Numbered from the stretch's first letter, positions 1 to 6,356 are shown. The stretch: DNA of 9,842 nucleotides from Rhizobiaceae bacterium (GCA_021648425.1 JAKISV010000108.1:1-9842); one strand, 5' to 3'. Notes: generated by a model from the letters alone, not told the origin. Made by a program: numbers and translations.

Positions 1-1054
1 CGGGCGTGATCTGTTTGCCGCTGTGCAAAGCTGGGTCGGTCACTGGCCCGGCGGCCTGGGCGTTGCCACGATTCTTTCCTGCGGCATGTTTTCAGCCGTC
101 TCCGGTTCATCAGTTGCCACCGCTGCCACCATCGGCACAGTAGCAATTCCCGAGATGACCTCACGTGGCTATGACCGCCCGTTTGTATTAGGGCTGCTCG
201 CTGCCGGTGGTACTTTGGGCATCCTGATCCCGCCCTCCATTCCGTTGATTATCTACGGCATCATCACAGAAACCTCGATCCCCACATTGTTTCTCGCCGG
301 CATCGGCCCCGGCCTTTTTCTGGCAACCGTATTCATCATCTATTCCATCATCTACGCACGCGTTAAAGGCACCCAGCAAAACCTCGCTAAAGCAAGCTGG
401 GCCACGCGGCGCTCTGCTACCCTTATGGCGCTGCCCACTGTTGGCCTGGCAGTTGCCATCATCGGTTCCATCTATATGGGCGTTGCCACCCCTTCCGAGA
501 GTGCCGGTGTCGGCTTCATCCTGGCGATGATCATAACTTTCGCCATGGGCCGCATGAACTGGCAGAAGCTCAAAGACGCCGTTTATGACTCCATGAAAAC
601 CACCACGATGATTTTTCTGATCGTCGCCGGCGCCAAAGTATTCTCCTACGCCATCACCCTTTACCGTATCCCCCAGGATATCTCCGATCTGCTCACCACC
701 AACATCTCCGATCCGGCCCTGTTCATGCTGGCCGTTGGCGCGGTGCTGCTGATCATCGGCTTTTTCCTCGAAGCCTTATCCATGCTTCTCATCATGGTGC
801 CGGTGCTGTTCCCGGCCCTGCAAATGGTTGGCATCGACCCCATCTGGTTTGGCATCTTCTTCGTCGTACTGATAGAAACCGCCCTCATCACCCCGCCGGT
901 AGGCCTCAACCTGTTCATCATCCAGGCCGTGGGCAAAGCCCGCCTCGAAGAAGTGGTAAAAGGCGCCTGGCCCTTTGCCCTGATGATGTTGGCAACAGCG
1001 GTGTTGTTATGGTTCTGGCCAGAACTGGCCCTTGGAATTGCTTACGGGCTGTGA
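1..1054 (+). CDS. TRAP transporter large permease subunit (DctM family), 5' partial
   Basis: This is the large membrane subunit of a tripartite ATP-independent periplasmic transporter, which imports organic acids or similar solutes with a sodium or proton gradient, working with a small DctQ subunit and a periplasmic binding protein. The reading frame is open from base 2, so the gene enters from the left. About 350 residues are present, whereas the family is usually about 425-440 long, so roughly the first 75-90 are missing. Typical DctM stretches are visible: the G-x-x-S-G-S-S-V-A-T-A-A-T-I-G segment, R-G-Y near residue 55, G-G-T-L-G-I-L-I-P-P-S-I-P, the G-V-A-T-P-S-E-S-A-G-V-G repeat half, and a C-terminal T-P-P-V-G-L-N-L-F. 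Nearly the whole chain is hydrophobic membrane segments. Partner subunits presumably lie upstream, outside the window. The substrate cannot be told from this fragment. Confidence 0.95.
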   Translation, partial: GRDLFAAVQSWVGHWPGGLGVATILSCGMFSAVSGSSVATAATIGTVAIPEMTSRGYDRPFVLGLLAAGGTLGILIPPSIPLIIYGIITETSIPTLFLAGIGPGLFLATVFIIYSIIYARVKGTQQNLAKASWATRRSATLMALPTVGLAVAIIGSIYMGVATPSESAGVGFILAMIITFAMGRMNWQKLKDAVYDSMKTTTMIFLIVAGAKVFSYAITLYRIPQDISDLLTTNISDPALFMLAVGAVLLIIGFFLEALSMLLIMVPVLFPALQMVGIDPIWFGIFFVVLIETALITPPVGLNLFIIQAVGKARLEEVVKGAWPFALMMLATAVLLWFWPELALGIAYGL

Positions 1055-1079
1055 GAATTGAGATATTTGCCAAACAATC

Positions 1080-1101
1080 AGTCGGTTACTGTCACCGATT
1101 A
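1080..1101. repeat. left copy of an inverted palindromic repeat pair
   Basis: The reverse complement of this 22-base site matches 2005-2026 at 20 of 22 positions. The site is also an imperfect palindrome, with TCGGT (1082-1086) and ACCGA (1094-1098) around seven bases. It lies 25 bp after the TRAP permease stop codon. No T-run follows on the + strand, so it is a poor intrinsic terminator. The pair brackets the Popeye-like gene and a DUF4139 gene remnant, as a REP-type or miniature mobile-element boundary might. What put it there is inference. Confidence 0.7.
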
Positions 1102-1203
1102 TTCCTGATACCGGTTTCCTGCAAACATAGCCCCTTTTTCCTCATGTCTTTATTTTGTGTTGCAAATATAGGGTTTGGGTGAGATTGGTGCTATCAGGCT
1201 TTT

Positions 1204-1231
1204 TTCCAGTCGCCTGGAACTGAAATTCAGT
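1204..1231. promoter_or_regulatory. two abutting dyads in the leader of the Popeye-like gene
   Basis: TTCCAG (1204-1209) and CTGGAA (1214-1219) form a perfect 6-bp inverted repeat with a 4-base loop. It overlaps by one base a perfect 13-base palindrome at 1219-1231, ACTGAA-A-TTCAGT. Both sit within 41 bases upstream of the ATG at 1245. They could be an operator or a 5'-UTR structure. No clear -35/-10 pair could be assigned with confidence in 1106-1244. Confidence 0.35.
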
Positions 1232-1244
1232 ATTGGACAATATA

Positions 1245-1913
1245 ATGATTTGGGACCAGGTATTTACCGCTGGCATGTTCGTTTATCTTGCCTTGTTATT
1301 TCACACCATGGGATTTTTATTCCGCGACGAGCTGCTTCTACGCTCATGGTTATTGATCGGTACTTTCTTTTATCTGGTCTACTATTATTACATATCCTCC
1401 GAACCCTTATGGAATGCGATTTTTGCAAGTGCGGTAATATTCATCGTCAATGGATTGCTGATTTGCATGATCATTCTTGAGAGGACGACATTTGCAATGG
1501 GCCCGGATGATGCGCGTCTATACAGGGCGTTCAGAACCCTGACCCCAGGCCAGTTTCGCAAAATCATGCGCATTGCAACCTGGCACCAGAAAGACCAGCC
1601 CACTGTCATAACCACAGAAGGCGAAGATTGCGACAATCTCTACTACTCCATGTCGGGTAAGCTGAAAATATCGAAACGCAATCGCAAATTTATGGCTACG
1701 GGCAATATGTTTGTCGGCGAAATAGGCTTCATGATGAACACGCCCGCCAGCGCCACAGTCACTGTTTTACCCGATACAAAATATGTCTCATGGAACATCC
1801 ATGATATGAAAAAACTAATCGGTAAGTCGCGATTGCTCCAAGATGGTTTGCAGGCCTTGTTCAACTATGATCTTGCAATGAAAGTCTCAGAAAGTTTCGG
1901 CGAACCGGACTAG
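1245..1913 (+). CDS. three-pass membrane protein with Popeye/cyclic-nucleotide-binding-like domain
   Basis: The product is 222 residues. Three hydrophobic segments lie at about 6-24, 33-50 and 54-78. A soluble domain at about 92-215 has the fold pattern of a cyclic-nucleotide-binding or Popeye domain: L-Y-Y-x-M-S-G-K-L-K-I-S near 132-143, F-V-G-E-I-G-F near 156-162, P-A-S-A-T-V near 167-172, and K-Y-V-S-W near 179-183 followed by a C-terminal helix. Three membrane spans followed by this domain is the architecture of animal POPDC proteins. The phosphate-binding cassette keeps G-E but has Ala where cAMP-binding proteins carry Arg (P-A-S-A-T instead of P-R-S-A-T), so ordinary cAMP binding is doubtful. 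A TTG at 1233 is an alternative start. ATG 1245 is preferred because GGA at 1235-1237 lies 7 bases before it. The gene stands alone between the inverted repeats at 1080-1101 and 2005-2026. Its role is unknown; a membrane-bound sensor is inference. Confidence 0.8.
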   Translation: MIWDQVFTAGMFVYLALLFHTMGFLFRDELLLRSWLLIGTFFYLVYYYYISSEPLWNAIFASAVIFIVNGLLICMIILERTTFAMGPDDARLYRAFRTLTPGQFRKIMRIATWHQKDQPTVITTEGEDCDNLYYSMSGKLKISKRNRKFMATGNMFVGEIGFMMNTPASATVTVLPDTKYVSWNIHDMKKLIGKSRLLQDGLQALFNYDLAMKVSESFGEPD

Positions 1914-1923
1914 GCACAAACCA

Positions 1924-2004
1924 ACAGTGGCCACCATGGCAAAGTCACGCAGGTTGGTTACGGTGGGGGGAAATTTGTATCATTCCACATTCACCGTTGG
2001 AATT
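1924..2004 (-). pseudogene. remnant of a DUF4139 (MuiA-like) gene
   Basis: Read on the minus strand from 1997, the codons give T-V-N-V-E, then a TGA stop, then Y-K-F-P-P-T-V-T-N-L-R-D-F-A-M. The intact protein at 3667-5343 reads T-V-N-V-E-E-R-K-F-V-T-T-I-T-N-L-H-D-F-A-M at residues 467-487. The DNA aligns without gaps over about 69 bases with 3884-3952, with about 16 mismatches counted by eye. Weaker similarity continues upstream, with another stop, into the palindromic repeat at 2005. The fragment is far too short, and is interrupted by stops, so it cannot be functional. It is oriented like the intact gene, whose stop codon lies about 1.6 kb away. It is either the relic of a second DUF4139 paralogue or debris from a rearrangement. 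Confidence 0.75.
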
Positions 2005-2026
2005 TAATCGGGGACAGTAACCGATT
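2005..2026. repeat. right copy of the inverted palindromic repeat pair
   Basis: This is the inverted partner of 1080-1101 (20/22 matches). On its own it is a hairpin: TTAATCGG (2004-2011) pairs perfectly with CCGATTAA (2021-2028) around nine bases. It lies just 3' of the DUF4139 remnant and 15 bp beyond the stop of the next minus-strand gene (2043), so it could also act as a stem downstream of that gene, although no T-run follows. Confidence 0.7.
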
Positions 2027-2042
2027 AATTCGGTTAATTTAG

Positions 2043-2354
2043 TTAGCTGAAGAAGCCTGAGAAATAAAGATATCCGGCATAAAAACTTGGTAGACCGGCA
2101 GAAAATACTGCCAATACCTTTGTCTCCCTCTTCAAAACCACAAATCCTATGATGCCAAATCCAATAACAAGCCCCAGAAGAACCCAAAAGGGTTGCACTT
2201 CGGGATCATTAAATCCAAAGTCCAGGCCATTTGCATTTGTCATCATCCCCAGCAGTGGAAATACCGCGCCAAATAAAATCACCGCGTTTACAAGGCCAAA
2301 AACGAAATTTAATATCCCCAATATGGAATTACCAAAAAACCCAAGTATTTTCAC
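2043..2354 (-). CDS. small hydrophobic membrane protein of unknown function
   Basis: The product is 103 residues and I do not recognise the family. Hydrophobic segments lie at about 10-36, 55-74 and 80-101. They are separated by a short acidic stretch, about 43-54, containing G-F-N-D-P-E-V, and by the only strongly charged loop, K-R-E-T-K at 75-79. That fits three membrane spans with no soluble domain. The start is GTG at 2354, chosen because AGGAG (2362-2366 on the + strand numbering) lies 7 bases before it and no ATG is available at the N-terminus. The ribosome-binding site sits inside a small hairpin, listed separately. The gene is the last of three small unknown minus-strand genes, and a terminator belonging to the preceding gene (2469-2500) separates it from them, so it probably has its own promoter in 2376-2468. 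Confidence 0.65.
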   Translation of the reverse strand: MKILGFFGNSILGILNFVFGLVNAVILFGAVFPLLGMMTNANGLDFGFNDPEVQPFWVLLGLVIGFGIIGFVVLKRETKVLAVFSAGLPSFYAGYLYFSGFFS

Positions 2355-2361
2355 CTTGCAG

Positions 2362-2375
2362 CTCCTGTAAAGGAG
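2362..2375 (-). promoter_or_regulatory. hairpin enclosing the Shine-Dalgarno sequence of the 2354 gene
   Basis: On the minus strand CTCCT, four loop bases (TTAC), then AGGAG form a perfect 5-bp stem. AGGAG is the ribosome-binding site, 7 bases before the GTG start at 2354. Pairing would hide it from the ribosome, so the stem could tune or thermally control translation. It is short and might occur by chance. Confidence 0.4.
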
Positions 2376-2468
2376 TTGATTCCCAATTGCACATTTTGCA
2401 CCTCAACAATTAATATACCTTAAATTGGGTAATCATGGACAACAGACGATTTACTCCGCACTCCACAG

Positions 2469-2500
2469 AAAAAACCGGTCCGCCTTGCAGGTGGACCGGT
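2469..2500 (-). terminator. intrinsic terminator after the 2529-2963 gene
   Basis: An 11-bp stem with one G-U pair joins ACCGGTCCGCC (2474-2484) and GGTGGACCGGT (2490-2500) around a 5-base loop. On the minus strand it is followed directly by six T's (2469-2474, overlapping the stem end). It begins 28 bp after the stop codon of the upstream minus-strand gene and separates it from the 2043-2354 gene. Confidence 0.9.
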
Positions 2501-2528
2501 ACAATTTTCAAAAGTAAGCTGACCAGTA

Positions 2529-2963
2529 TCAGTTGAATCTGAAATCACGGACCCGGTGATCATTTCCAACGACACAATAAATATCGCTTGTCTTGCTTCC
2601 TGCCGGATAAACACCGGTAGCGGTCATTGTCACAATGGTATCGCCGTTGTTTGCCAGTTGAATGTTCTTAACGCTATTCAATTGGGCTGTAGAGCCACCA
2701 GCACCGCGAACCAGACTTTCAGCTCGGAACAAGCAGGCACCAACTGCATTTTCATCATATCGAATTTTAGGGTGAGGACGATATTCTTCAACGCCTTGCT
2801 TGCGCTGATTGCGTGAAATGGCGGCTCCAAGCACACCCAGTGCAATAATTCCCGCAATTGCAGCAGCAGCATCGTCGTTTTTGCCTTTTGCCTGAACAGT
2901 TCCGTTGAGTGCCGTCAGAGGAAGCAGGGCTGAGATTGCAAGGGCTACTATGAATTTTTTCAT
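2529..2963 (-). CDS. exported protein of unknown function with a hydrophobic Ala/Gly segment
   Basis: The product is 144 residues and the family is not recognised. M-K-K followed by a hydrophobic core and V-Q-A at 23-25 is a Sec signal peptide, with predicted cleavage after residue 25. A second hydrophobic Ala/Gly-rich segment at 33-49 could anchor the mature N-terminus in the membrane. A basic linker (R-N-Q-R-K, 51-55) follows, then a soluble C-terminal domain with just two cysteines (77 and 130) that could form a disulfide in the periplasm. An ATG four codons upstream (2975) is in frame, but ATG 2963 is chosen because GGAG lies 6 bases before it and the signal peptide then starts properly. 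A strong terminator follows. Periplasmic or inner-membrane-attached location is inferred; no function is proposed. Confidence 0.75.
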   Translation of the reverse strand: MKKFIVALAISALLPLTALNGTVQAKGKNDDAAAAIAGIIALGVLGAAISRNQRKQGVEEYRPHPKIRYDENAVGACLFRAESLVRGAGGSTAQLNSVKNIQLANNGDTIVTMTATGVYPAGSKTSDIYCVVGNDHRVRDFRFN

Positions 2964-3136
2964 TTGTCTCTCCATTGATTAATACTGAATCTGATCCGCG
3001 ACTAACAGCAGCCCCGGTATTCCCCTGTTTTGTCCCTCCAAGAACCGCCTGACAATTAACACAACCAATCAGACAAAATCAATTAAAACCTCGCTAGAAC
3101 CTGTAAAACCAACAGGGTGGTTAATCACTCAGCTAT

Positions 3137-3553
3137 TTACACCAACAGGATTTTACTTCCAGGAAACTGGTCAATTAGCGGCACAAAATTTAAGTTCTTT
3201 GCTGGCGCGACCGTTTTCCAGCGCATAAAGACTATTTCCATTGTCCCAAATTTCAATCCAGCCCGGTTGCCCTTTATAGGGTGGAATGGACTGTTTTTCT
3301 CATCAAACAAGATCGCAATAACAAAATCGCTCGGCGTGTCATTGCCAAAAAAAGAATATGAGGTCAGCACATTTTTATAACTGTTCGGGTCGCTATCAAC
3401 CTGTGCTGTTCCATCCTTATTGATGGTGATTGCATAGCCACCGCCGGGATTTTTGCAATCGGCCGCATAAAACCCCGAACCGCGTTCCCCCGCCAGACTT
3501 GGCCCCGCTATCATTGTTGCCAGAACAAAAACTGCTATTCTTTTATTAATCAT
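3137..3553 (-). CDS. small exported protein of unknown function
   Basis: The product is 138 residues. A signal peptide is clear: M-I-N-K-R, a hydrophobic core, then P-S-L-A at 18-21 with likely cleavage before G-E-R-G. The mature part has a single cysteine (33, in A-D-C-K-N-P-G-G-G), a beta-like stretch with N-K-D-G-T-A (45-50), then alternating hydrophobic and polar residues, suggesting a small beta-rich periplasmic domain. I do not recognise the family. The ATG at 3553 has AAGGA 6 bases upstream, a good ribosome-binding site. Promoter-like boxes lie at 3589-3617. The gene follows the MuiA-like gene on the same strand after a 113-bp gap holding two dyads, so it is probably transcribed separately. 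A 5-bp inverted repeat at 3100-3116 lies downstream but is too weak to call a terminator. Confidence 0.7.
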   Translation of the reverse strand: MINKRIAVFVLATMIAGPSLAGERGSGFYAADCKNPGGGYAITINKDGTAQVDSDPNSYKNVLTSYSFFGNDTPSDFVIAILFDEKNSPFHPIKGNRAGLKFGTMEIVFMRWKTVAPAKNLNFVPLIDQFPGSKILLV

Positions 3554-3588
3554 TTCATTTCCTTTCGCAAAAGACCCAAATGAACCCA

Positions 3589-3617
3589 GTTTTACTGTAT
3601 TCGCGTACTTTGTCCAA
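3589..3617 (-). promoter_or_regulatory. candidate sigma-70-type promoter for the 3553 gene
   Basis: On the minus strand TTGGAC (3612-3617), a 17-base spacer and TAAAAC (3589-3594) fit a housekeeping promoter. They would give a 5' leader of roughly 30 bases before the ATG at 3553. The -35 box is overlapped by the dyad at 3609-3628. The assignment is by eye from short motifs. Confidence 0.4.
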
Positions 3618-3628
3618 TAAATGACAAA
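3609..3628. promoter_or_regulatory. operator-like dyad TTTGTC-N8-GACAAA
   Basis: This perfect 6-bp inverted repeat with an 8-base spacer overlaps the -35 region of the candidate promoter for the exported protein at 3137-3553. Its spacing suits a dimeric helix-turn-helix regulator. The cognate regulator is not identifiable here. Confidence 0.35.
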
Positions 3629-3648
3629 CTGATCACATTTGGCAAGTA

Positions 3649-3661
3649 TGTTACCGTAACA
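3649..3661. promoter_or_regulatory. perfect 13-base palindrome TGTTAC-C-GTAACA
   Basis: It lies 5 bp past the stop codon of the MuiA-like gene and upstream of the 3553 gene. With a one-base centre it is more likely a protein-binding site than a hairpin terminator, and no T-run follows on the minus strand. Confidence 0.3.
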
Positions 3662-3666
3662 CCCCC

Positions 3667-5343
3667 CTACTCCACGGGCGTAATATTCATCTCCTTTGGC
3701 CAGCTAACCTTATAGCCAAAGCCGACCACCTTCTCGCCACCGGCTTCAATCATGTTTTCCCAGGCAAGCACCCCGCGTTTTTTGTCGACATCCACAACAC
3801 TTGGCTTGGTTGTACCCGGTGTCATTTCCACCTTGATATCTTCATGCGTACCATAAGGGATCTGGTCCTGGATGGTCACTGCCATGGCAAAATCGTGCAG
3901 GTTGGTGATGGTGGTGACAAATTTGCGTTCTTCTACATTTACCGTTGAGATAAATCCGCTTTCGCCTTTTTTGTCGGTTACTTGAACCCGCTCGATTTTG
4001 ACCAGATCATCGCGGCCAAAGCCCAGGGAATGCTCAGCGCCCGGGTTAAGCAGCGGCAGGCGCGCTTTACCCAGGAACACCCCATCACGCGACAATGTCA
4101 CAATGCCGGGCAACCAGGGCGCCTTGCCTTCAATGGTAAAGCTGGCAGTAAGATAGGCATTGGGATCGATTTTTGGCACAGAGAAAGCAGCGATTTTTGC
4201 ATCCAGCTCCTTTGCGCCAATGGTAACATTTTTCTCCTGCCCTGCATTGGCAACGCTCACCGCTCCAGAGATTTTATATTCCGCCAGAAACCCGGCAATC
4301 TCCTCGGTCACCGGTTTGAAATCAACTTTTTCCGCCTGAATAGCGCGGCTCATCCCAACCCCGTCCAGCGAGGTAGCGGCGGCTTCATTGCCCATTGTTT
4401 CCGGCTTCATTGCTCGCGCATCGCGCTTGCGTTTCGCTAAAAACTGCTGATATTCCTCCAGCAGATAAGGCTCTAATTGCGGTGACTGGGTGTTACCCCG
4501 GGGGCGAGCGGTGGAAAGCGTCAGCGCCACATTGTCCCAGCTTTCCGTTGTCGACTGACTGACAGCGGCGCGGCGGGTGATTTTCACCTTGCTGTCCTTG
4601 CCATCGCTGCCAAGGGTGAGTTTAGCATCATAAAGCGGTGCCCAACCCGCCTGTTCCACATTATAGCGGATCTGGAATTCAGCACTGCCCGCACCATCTG
4701 ATGTCAGGTTAATCGCCACTACAGTTTTGAGTTCCTGTTTAGGCGCTATCTCACTCAACCGCCGGTGCATTTCATCGATTTCTTTTGAAATTTCACGCTG
4801 GCGAATGCTCGCTTTTTGCGTGATTTGAGACAGCGCCGCAAACCGTTCCTCACTCAATGCCAACAGTGAACTGAGTTCTTCTGTAGAAATCATTATTCCG
4901 CCATTCTCGCCACGGCGCGGTACTATTGCCTGCCCCGCTAATGCCTGCAACATGGCGCGTTGGGTTTTGGCATTATCACTTTGCTGGTCGAGCGCATTGA
5001 TTTCATCATTGAGCGCCTCAATCGCACTTTCTATTTCTTTGCGTTCGCTGGCATTTTCTTCACCCTTGACAAAAATCTGGCGTACATCAACCGAGCCAAT
5101 TTCAATCGCCGCCCCTGATTTGCCCTCAACCCGAACAGAATTAGCTACAATCTTGCCCGGCAGATCATCAACAATCACCACAGGATCACCAGCCATCATC
5201 TCCCCCAGTGCCACCCGTGTCACCTGCGCTCCGCGCGGATAAACCGTCACCTCGCCAACATTGGAATCAAACGGCAGTTCGGCGGCGAACACCGGGGTGA
5301 GAAATGTTGACGTGATCAGGGCTGCGGCGAACAGATTTTTCAT
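3667..5343 (-). CDS. exported MuiA-like protein with DUF4140 and DUF4139 domains
   Basis: The product is 558 residues. A Sec signal peptide ends near residue 20-21 (F-A-A-E). The DUF4140-type N-terminal domain follows at about 29-110 (E-V-T-V-Y-P-R-G-A-Q-V-T-R, then V-V-I-x-D-L-P-G). Charged coiled-coil segments lie at about 97-135 and 178-200. The DUF4139 domain runs from about 205 to 555, with Y-N-V-E-Q-A-G-W-A-P-L-Y-D (227-239), Q-S-T-T-E-S-W-D-N-V and L-S-T-A-R-P (263-281), and P-Y-G-T-H-E-D-I-K-V (496-505). The family is named after a mucoidy inhibitor, but its biochemical role is not established. The frame extends 28 codons further upstream. ATG 5343 is chosen because it begins the signal peptide. 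The ribosome-binding site is weak. The hydrolase stop is 102 bp upstream on the same strand. A broken fragment of a homologous gene lies at 1924-2004. Confidence 0.9.
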   Translation of the reverse strand: MKNLFAAALITSTFLTPVFAAELPFDSNVGEVTVYPRGAQVTRVALGEMMAGDPVVIVDDLPGKIVANSVRVEGKSGAAIEIGSVDVRQIFVKGEENASERKEIESAIEALNDEINALDQQSDNAKTQRAMLQALAGQAIVPRRGENGGIMISTEELSSLLALSEERFAALSQITQKASIRQREISKEIDEMHRRLSEIAPKQELKTVVAINLTSDGAGSAEFQIRYNVEQAGWAPLYDAKLTLGSDGKDSKVKITRRAAVSQSTTESWDNVALTLSTARPRGNTQSPQLEPYLLEEYQQFLAKRKRDARAMKPETMGNEAAATSLDGVGMSRAIQAEKVDFKPVTEEIAGFLAEYKISGAVSVANAGQEKNVTIGAKELDAKIAAFSVPKIDPNAYLTASFTIEGKAPWLPGIVTLSRDGVFLGKARLPLLNPGAEHSLGFGRDDLVKIERVQVTDKKGESGFISTVNVEERKFVTTITNLHDFAMAVTIQDQIPYGTHEDIKVEMTPGTTKPSVVDVDKKRGVLAWENMIEAGGEKVVGFGYKVSWPKEMNITPVE

Positions 5344-5445
5344 GGGCGTAAACTTTCTGACAGTTTTAAGAAAAAATATTTTCGTATTAGCGCTATCTAA
5401 GCACCCTATTAGAGCAAATTGTGGCAAACTGCGAAAGGTCGGGCT

Positions 5446-6303
5446 TTACCTCTCAAATAGCCATTCCCCTACATGCTCCCACAATGTCTCCTCAAATTTC
5501 GGTTTAAAGAACCCGAAATGGCCAACTTTACCCCCCGCCTGCACCGCTGAAAATTGTCGCCGCTCCAGTTGTGCATTAGTAAAATGCCCCACCAGGTGAT
5601 CAATTAATTCCGGCGTCGCCCAGTTATCATCATCCAGACCGATGGCCAGCATCGGCCCGCGATAGTCAACAAAATGACGCGTTTGCGGCAGATCAGCGTC
5701 GCCAAAAAAATATTCCTGATGTCTGCACCATTTCGCCCACTGTTTAAGTGCACTATGGGAAATATCCTCCCCAAGCCCGAATTTACCTGGCACATAGCCA
5801 TAAATTCTGCCCAGCATATCCCCCATCACCAACAGCGAAAACCACGCCTTGTAATTTGCCGGAAACACCATCTTGCGCCAATAGCCCGACATTGAGGCAA
5901 TCAACACCGATTTATCAACCCGCACATTGCGATCGCTAAGCCCGAAGCCCTGTCCGCCAAAACTGTGGCCAATTGTATAAATTTCACGGCCTTTGTGATT
6001 TTCGCCGATCCAGTCAATCATCGCGGGATAATCCTTGAGCGCCCAGTCGCTCATCAGATAATCAAACTTGCGCTCATCACCCTTCGCTGCCGGTGGCCAG
6101 GAACCACCAATGCCACGATAATCCCAGCAAATTACCAGACTGGCCCCGCGCCCGGCCAGCCATTTGGCAAAATGCCGATAATACCGCCGAGGAATTGCCA
6201 CCCCCGAACTGATAAGAATAACCGGCCCTAAAGGATCAGAACCAGGATATTGAGTTGTAGCAAGCGCATGCCCGTCAAGGGCGGGAATCGTGAGTTCGGC
6301 CAT
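5446..6303 (-). CDS. alpha/beta hydrolase (COG4757-like), probable cytoplasmic esterase/lipase-type
   Basis: The product is 285 residues. The nucleophile elbow G-H-S-F-G-G places the catalytic serine at residue 114. L-D-D-D-N-W at 223-228 supplies the acid and G-H-F-G at 261-264 the histidine (262), so the full triad is present in order. I-S-S-G-V-A-I-P-R-R-Y-Y-R at 31-43, and D-Y-R-G-I-G-G-S near 61-68, match the predicted hydrolases of the COG4757 group, whose substrates are unknown. There is no signal peptide, so the protein is cytoplasmic. The start is ATG 6303. No Shine-Dalgarno sequence precedes it, and promoter-like boxes sit so close (6310-6337) that the mRNA may be leaderless. It diverges from the GNAT gene across a 53-bp gap. 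The downstream MuiA-like gene is 102 bp away with no strong terminator between, so read-through is possible. Confidence 0.9.
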   Translation of the reverse strand: MAELTIPALDGHALATTQYPGSDPLGPVILISSGVAIPRRYYRHFAKWLAGRGASLVICWDYRGIGGSWPPAAKGDERKFDYLMSDWALKDYPAMIDWIGENHKGREIYTIGHSFGGQGFGLSDRNVRVDKSVLIASMSGYWRKMVFPANYKAWFSLLVMGDMLGRIYGYVPGKFGLGEDISHSALKQWAKWCRHQEYFFGDADLPQTRHFVDYRGPMLAIGLDDDNWATPELIDHLVGHFTNAQLERRQFSAVQAGGKVGHFGFFKPKFEETLWEHVGEWLFER

Positions 6304-6309
6304 AGCGGG

Positions 6310-6337
6310 ATTTTACAGATTTTTACTTTTACGTAAA
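6310..6337 (-). promoter_or_regulatory. candidate promoter of the hydrolase with a palindrome over the -35 box
   Basis: On the minus strand TTTACG (6332-6337), 16 bases, TAAAAT (6310-6315) and only 6 more bases lead to the ATG at 6303, so transcription would begin at or next to the start codon. TTTACGTAAA (6328-6337) is a perfect 10-base palindrome covering the -35 box. TTTTAC also occurs three times on the + strand (6311, 6321 and 6327). The same 53-bp gap must serve the divergent GNAT gene. Confidence 0.4.
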
Positions 6338-6356
6338 GGGGAGAGTTGTTTGGAGA

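Noticed and set aside
1241..1246. Perfect TATAAT overlapping the ATG of the Popeye-like gene
   Set aside because: No -35 box lies 16-18 bases upstream, and a start point from it would fall inside the first membrane segment. Treated as chance.
1175..1480. 101-residue + strand frame overlapping the start of the Popeye-like gene
   Set aside because: It overlaps in another frame a protein with clear membrane and beta-roll architecture, and its own sequence has no domain character.
3100..3116. CCTGT-N7-ACAGG inverted repeat downstream of the 3137-3553 gene
   Set aside because: It has only five pairs and no T-run, too weak to call a terminator.
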